Below are positions 33,704 to 37,953 of a stretch of 37,953 nucleotides of DNA, in pieces. The stretch is taken from the NCBI GenBank assembly GCA_004554425.1, contig SFMI01000007.1:1-37953 (forward strand), given 5' to 3'. The notes under the pieces are model-generated. The model ran no database searches and was not told the DNA's origin. It worked only from the letters and a program-made list of their open reading frames with translations. The DNA comes from Candidatus Saccharimonadota bacterium (GTDB lineage: Bacteria; Eremiobacterota; Xenobia; Xenobiales; Xenobiaceae). The position numbers and the translations under genes are program-made. How positions within the stretch are numbered: the stretch's first letter is position 1; the number at the start of each line of letters is the position of its first letter.

Positions 33704-34738
33704 ATGGCGTTATCTATTGGCATTACCGGTCTGTCTCAATCCGGTAAATCAACTTTATTCAAATCCCTCACTTGTTTGTCCGAATCTGACGTTTCAGGAC
33801 GCAAACAGCCTTTAGCCAGAGCAGCTGTACCAGACGAAAGGTTACAAAGATTGTCCGATATTTTTAAGCCGAAAAAAACTACTCCGGCTACAGTAGACTT
33901 TTTGGATATGCCTGGCGGCGGAAGTTCCGGATTAGGCTCCCAAGCGGTAGCAGAAATTCGCACTTCTACCTTATTGCTGGAAGTAATACGCTGCTTCAAT
34001 CACCCCTATTTAGAAGGCGTCGATCCTTTGGCTGACATCGATTCTTTCGAAACAGAGCTTCTCTTAGCCGACCTTAAGGTAGTGGAAGGCAAGCTTGAGC
34101 GAGCCAAAAAGCTTGATCCTAAAGAGCGCGCTCTGCTGGAGTCTTTAGCTAAACCTTTAAACGACGGCGATATTTCAGCTGTTCCGCAATTCGATGAGGA
34201 AGAGAAAAAAATTCTCTCCGGCTTAGGCTTGCTTTGCATTAAGCCTCGCATTGTAGTAGCCAACATTTCTGAAAACGATATTGAAGACGGCGGTCCTCAT
34301 TACAAAGCGCTCAAAGAGCTCTGCGATAAACGAGGGACACCTTGCTTAGCTATCTCAGCCGAAATCGAAGCTCAGTTGGCTGACCTTTCCGCAGACGAAC
34401 GTGTTGAATTTATGGCCGATTTAGGCATAAATGAAAGCGGCCTGGACAGACTGATTAGCATTTGCTACAAAAAGCTCGGTTTGCAAACTTTCTTTACAGC
34501 CGGCGAAGATGAATGTCGCGCTTGGACTACTAAAGTCGGTGCCAAAGCTCCGGAAGCTGCCGGAGAGATTCACAGCGATTTGCAAAGAGGTTTCATTAGA
34601 GCTGAAGTTATTGACTATCCAACCTTCATTGAATGTGGTTCACTTAATGTAGCCAAAGAAAAAGGCTTGCTGAGAGTGGAAGGTAAGGACTACGTCGTAA
34701 AAGATGGTGATATTTTAAACATTCGTTTTAATGTTTAA
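33704..34738 (+). CDS. ychF: Ribosome-binding ATPase YchF (Obg family)
   Basis: 344 residues from the ATG at 33704. AAAAGGA stands 8 bases before it, while the ATG at 33695 directly abuts that site and is not favoured. The G1 loop is GLSQSGKST (usually GLPNVGKST), G3 is FLDMPG, and G4 is NISE, matching the NxxE that gives YchF its ATP preference. The C-terminal TGS domain is clear (FFTAGEDECRAWTTKVGAKA, HSDLQRGFIRAEVI, YVVKDGDILNIRFNV). YchF binds ribosomes and is linked to stress and redox control. Length is slightly below the usual ~363. It is followed by its own terminator. Confidence 0.96.
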   Translation: MALSIGITGLSQSGKSTLFKSLTCLSESDVSGRKQPLARAAVPDERLQRLSDIFKPKKTTPATVDFLDMPGGGSSGLGSQAVAEIRTSTLLLEVIRCFNHPYLEGVDPLADIDSFETELLLADLKVVEGKLERAKKLDPKERALLESLAKPLNDGDISAVPQFDEEEKKILSGLGLLCIKPRIVVANISENDIEDGGPHYKALKELCDKRGTPCLAISAEIEAQLADLSADERVEFMADLGINESGLDRLISICYKKLGLQTFFTAGEDECRAWTTKVGAKAPEAAGEIHSDLQRGFIRAEVIDYPTFIECGSLNVAKEKGLLRVEGKDYVVKDGDILNIRFNV

Positions 34739-34805
34739 TACGGCGAATTATCCGTTAATTTTTTGACTAAAGTCTTAAGCCCTTCACGGATACATTCACA
34801 AAGCC

Positions 34806-34837
34806 AAAGAGCAGTCTGTGTAGGCTGCTCTTTTTTA
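34806..34837 (+). terminator. Rho-independent terminator after ychF
   Basis: AAAGAGCAG (34806-34814) pairs with CTGCTCTTT (34825-34833), followed by more T. It lies about 70 bases after the ychF stop. Confidence 0.85.
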
Positions 34838-34947
34838 TATAAATTAAGAGCAAACATGTCGCCTCGGCTTTTATGCCAGGAAATTTCGGCTAAATTGCTA
34901 ACCTAGAGCAAATTTTTGCAAAAATCAGACGTTAGGATCTATTATTT

Positions 34948-37095
34948 ATGAGTATTCCCTATGACATTCGTCCAGGAGAGAAGTACCCTCTGGGAGCAAC
35001 CTGGACAGGTGAAGGCGTAAATTTTGCCGTTTATTCAGAGAATGCCACTATGGTTGTTTTATGCCTCTTCGACAAAGACGGCAATGAAATCAAACCGAAT
35101 ATCCATATGAATCAAGTTGAAGGTGTTTGGCACTGTTTTTTGCCTCAAGCTAAACCCGGACTTCGCTACGGATATAGAGCCCATGGTTCTTTCGATCCTA
35201 ATCATGGCTTATATTTTAATCCTGATAAACTTCTTTTAGATCCTTATGCCAAAGCTGTCAGCGGTAAGCTAATCAATTGCGATGCAATCTACGGCTATGA
35301 AAAATACACTAAAAATAGCCAAAGTTCTTTGCGCAGAACCAATTTGTTCAGCCGCGACGTACGCGACAGCGCTCCTTATATGCTTAAGAGTGTAGTTGTA
35401 GACGATGAAGCTTTCGACTGGGAAGGCGATCAGCCACTGCGTAGGCCTTTAAACGAAACTATTATTTATGAAGTCCATGTTAAAGGTTTCACTAAGTTAA
35501 AAACTTCACTTCCTGAAAAGATACGCGGAACTTACGCAGGCTTGGCCCATCCTGACTCTATCAATTACCTTAAAGATTTAGGCATTACGGCCGTAGAACT
35601 ATTGCCTATTCACTTATCTGCCAGCGAAGGGCGTCTCGACGGCCTTAGTTTAAGCAATTATTGGGGATACAATAGCTTAGGCTTCTTCTGTCCCGATCCT
35701 CGTTACAGTTCCTCTCCCGACGCAGTAAACGAATTTAAGTCTATGGTAAAAGCTTTGCATAAAGCAGGCATCGAAGTTATCTTAGATGTGGTTTACAACC
35801 ATACTGCCGAGCAAGGCAACGACGGGCCACAGCTCTCTATGCGTGGCTTAGACAACCCCACTTATTATCGCTTAGAGCCCAGTTGCCAGCACAATTATTG
35901 CAATTTTACCGGTTGCGGTAATAGTTTAGACACCAGAAATCCGCGTACCTTACAATTAGTAGCCGATAGTTTGCGCTATTGGGTACAGGAAATGCATGTC
36001 GATGGTTTCCGTTTTGACCTAGCTACAACTTTAGCTCGTACTGCTTCCGGTAATAATTATCGCACTCACTCCAGCTTTTTGGGAGTTCTGGCCCAAGATC
36101 CAATTTTAAATCGCACTAAGCTTATCGCCGAGCCTTGGGATTGCGGCCCTGATGGCTACCAAGTGGGAAAATTTCCTAAAGGTTGGAGCGAATGGAATGG
36201 CGATTGGCGCGACACCGTGAGACGCTTTTGGAAAGGCGATGGAGGCCTTTTAGGTAAAATGGCCTCCAAATTGAGCGGTTCCAGCGATTTGTATTGGAAT
36301 AGGAGTCCTTTAGCCAGCATAAATTTTGTCACAGCTCATGACGGTTTTACCTTGTATGATTTAGTTACTTACCAGCAAAAGCGCAATCAAGCTAACGGCG
36401 AAGGTAATCGAGATGGCACCAACGACAATAACAACTGGAATTGCGGTTATGAAGGGCCTACCACCAACGAAGGTATTATGAACTTGCGCTGGCGTCAAAT
36501 GCGCAATTTCATCTTAACTATTTTGCTCAGTCAAGGCATTCCTATGCTCTTGGGCGGTGATGAAATTGCCCGCACCCAATATGGAAACAATAATGCTTAT
36601 TGCCAAGATAATGAAATTTCTTATTACAACTGGAATATAAGCCCTAAACAGCAACAACTTTTTGCTTTTACCAAAGCCGTCATCGAACTTCGCCAAAAGC
36701 ACCCAGCTTTTAGGCGCTCGACTTTTTTCAGAGGCCAAACAGAAAGCGGCGCCAAAGATGTTGTTTGGCTTAACTTAAGCGGCAAGGAAATGCACGGTTC
36801 AGATTGGGATCAGCAAAGTTGCGGTGCCTTTGGCATGTACATTGATGGCGAATGGCTCGACGATCTAGACGAAAAATGCAACAAACTTAAAGACAGCTCT
36901 TTCCTTTTACTTTTCAACAACGATATGTGTCCCAGAGAATTTACCTTACCGCAGGCTAAACCTTGGGCTCAATGGCAAGTTGTTGTCAATACTTACAGCG
37001 ATCCTAGTGTGTACAAAGTTAGTAAGTATTGTACTCTACCTCCCCATTCAGCTACCGTCCTCGAAGAATGCCCCAGAACAGGCAATTTAGCTTAA
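34948..37095 (+). CDS. glgX: Glycogen debranching enzyme GlgX (isoamylase-type GH13)
   Basis: 715 residues, the family's usual length. The N-terminal CBM48-type domain (about 10-150: YPLGATWTGEGVNFAVYSEN) precedes the GH13 barrel. Catalytic residues are Asp357 in DGFRFDLA, Glu395 in IAEPWD and Asp465 in TAHDGFT. Other marks are IYEVHVKGFTKL, NYWGYNSLGFF, VYNHTAEQGNDGP and GGDEIARTQYGNNNAYCQDN. The enzyme hydrolyses alpha-1,6 branches of glycogen or limit dextrins in the cytoplasm. Other glycogen genes are absent here. AGGA lies 11 bases before the ATG. Confidence 0.97.
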   Translation: MSIPYDIRPGEKYPLGATWTGEGVNFAVYSENATMVVLCLFDKDGNEIKPNIHMNQVEGVWHCFLPQAKPGLRYGYRAHGSFDPNHGLYFNPDKLLLDPYAKAVSGKLINCDAIYGYEKYTKNSQSSLRRTNLFSRDVRDSAPYMLKSVVVDDEAFDWEGDQPLRRPLNETIIYEVHVKGFTKLKTSLPEKIRGTYAGLAHPDSINYLKDLGITAVELLPIHLSASEGRLDGLSLSNYWGYNSLGFFCPDPRYSSSPDAVNEFKSMVKALHKAGIEVILDVVYNHTAEQGNDGPQLSMRGLDNPTYYRLEPSCQHNYCNFTGCGNSLDTRNPRTLQLVADSLRYWVQEMHVDGFRFDLATTLARTASGNNYRTHSSFLGVLAQDPILNRTKLIAEPWDCGPDGYQVGKFPKGWSEWNGDWRDTVRRFWKGDGGLLGKMASKLSGSSDLYWNRSPLASINFVTAHDGFTLYDLVTYQQKRNQANGEGNRDGTNDNNNWNCGYEGPTTNEGIMNLRWRQMRNFILTILLSQGIPMLLGGDEIARTQYGNNNAYCQDNEISYYNWNISPKQQQLFAFTKAVIELRQKHPAFRRSTFFRGQTESGAKDVVWLNLSGKEMHGSDWDQQSCGAFGMYIDGEWLDDLDEKCNKLKDSSFLLLFNNDMCPREFTLPQAKPWAQWQVVVNTYSDPSVYKVSKYCTLPPHSATVLEECPRTGNLA

Positions 37096-37105
37096 AAAAT
37101 GCCCG

Positions 37106-37153
37106 AAAAAACGCGGTTTCAGCTTGTAGTCAAGCCATAAACTGCGTTTTTTT
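37106..37153 (+). terminator. Rho-independent terminator after glgX
   Basis: AAAAAACGCGGTTT pairs with AAACTGCGTTTTTTT across an 18-base loop, ending in T7. It is 10 bases after the glgX stop. Confidence 0.85.
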
Positions 37154-37534
37154 GTTTATATATCTTGCATCTTATTTAATGTGCGTGTATTATTAAACTA
37201 ATCGAACCGCCAAGGGACGGTTCAGCCTGTGCGTTTCTGTCTGCAAGTGTATGTCCTTTTTTTAATTTCAGACAGCAAATTTGTGTTCAAGTGTTCGCGT
37301 TTATCAATTAGAATAGGCGTTTTCAAGGAAGCTTTTTAAGCTTAGTTTGCTTGTGCTCAATTCTTTTATTGTGCATATCTTATACAGTAAAATAAAAGCA
37401 ATTATTGTTTTTATTTATTGCTACTGACATTTCGTTTTTGCTTTTTCTGTATATTTTTTGTAAATTGATTGCCAAAAAATAGGCTTATAGCAACTGAAAA
37501 CGTCCCTGTTATCCCTGCCTGAGAGGAAATTATC
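37154..37534. other. Intergenic region with no gene seen
   Basis: An AT-rich stretch. GAACCG (37204-37209) can pair with CGGTTC (37218-37223) as a short hairpin without a T run. GAGGAAATTATC directly before 37535 is a good ribosome binding site for the next gene. I see no convincing promoter boxes and no small gene. Confidence 0.5.
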
Positions 37535-37953
37535 ATGAACAAAAAAGCACGCGTTTTCGCATATTCAGCTATTGCTAATAGCCTAATCTTTGGAAGTGCC
37601 TTCATTTCCGGTTGTGGCGACAGCGGAAGTACAACTCCTGCCTTCCCAACTTCTTCTTCAACTTCTAATCCTTCTACAGAGCCTACACCTAACGATCCGA
37701 ATACACCTACTACACCACAACTCCGAGTACCCCCAATACTCCAAATCCAGAGCAGCCTACGGAAGAAACAAGTCGTCAAATCAGTTTGCAATTTGACTCT
37801 AAGTCGGTTGCCGAATTGCAAAATTTGAAAGCAGTCAAAGCTCGCTACCTCGTAGCTAAAGATCTCGATGATGGCGAAGGTCAAGCAAAGCTTCTGGAAG
37901 GTAATATAAACCTCGATTCTGAGGCCAAAGAAATGGCTATAAAGGACGTTCCC
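37535..37953 (+). CDS. Lipoprotein, frameshifted in its Pro/Thr linker, running off the right edge
   Basis: ATG at 37535 follows GAGG with 8-base spacing. A signal peptide ends in the lipobox ISGC (Cys27). A Ser/Thr/Pro/Asn linker follows (PSTEPTPNDPNTPTTP). In this frame translation then degenerates and stops at 37828. A second frame picks up in the same linker near 37720 as TTPSTPNTPNPEQPTEETS. It continues without a stop to the window edge as a normal soluble domain (RQISLQFDSKSVAELQNL, ARYLVAKDLDDGEG). One missing base around 37715-37722 explains both. The true product is a lipoprotein tethered by a Pro/Thr linker, of unknown function. The break could be a sequence error, decay, or slippage in the repetitive linker. 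Confidence 0.75.

Overview
The window reads as chromosomal DNA of an uncultured Gram-negative (diderm) bacterium. Evidence for an outer membrane is a TamB homologue, an Mla/MCE lipid-transport set and several lipoproteins. I cannot name the phylum from sequence alone. The F-type ATP synthase has two different b subunits (b and b-prime), and its c subunit carries a signal peptide. Most genes have good Shine-Dalgarno sites, and TAA and TAG are both used as stops.

Positions 355-20919 are one long minus-strand run of tightly spaced or overlapping genes. In transcription order they are wecA-like (whose natural start is followed by an in-frame TAG), wecB, an AtpZ-like protein, atpI-like, atpB, a possible 47-residue membrane peptide, atpE, atpF, atpF-prime, atpH, atpA, atpG, atpD, atpC, murA, an mreB homologue and a 2335-residue tamB. 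ATP synthesis is therefore interleaved with cell-envelope biogenesis. Positions 2-202 hold a weak candidate gene that runs off the left edge.

Positions 21010-27704, also minus strand, hold a Hanks-type Ser/Thr kinase with its own terminator, an mlaE-mlaF-mlaD lipid-transport set, and grpE-dnaJ. grpE is broken by a frameshift. A secreted two-domain protein follows at 27922-28974.

The plus-strand half starts at 29262. It has a membrane-anchored BsuPI-like protein, a clear class A RNase P RNA, a metalloprotease-like lipoprotein, the ribosome-binding ATPase YchF, the glycogen debranching enzyme GlgX, and a frameshifted lipoprotein that runs off the right edge. One minus-strand membrane protein (32313-33530) lies among them.

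The most interesting structure is a pair of diverged relics of an IS200/IS605-type element (TnpB C-terminal codons plus right-end, omega-RNA-like sequence). One sits between atpE and atpF, the other between mlaD and the kinase. Both keep a 9-bp hairpin with a CTNG tetraloop, and three of its base pairs have changed in a compensatory way. Other points are a Na+-binding-type signature in the ATP synthase c subunit, the in-frame TAG in wecA, and frameshifts in grpE and in the last lipoprotein. I see no CRISPR array, tRNA or intact transposase.
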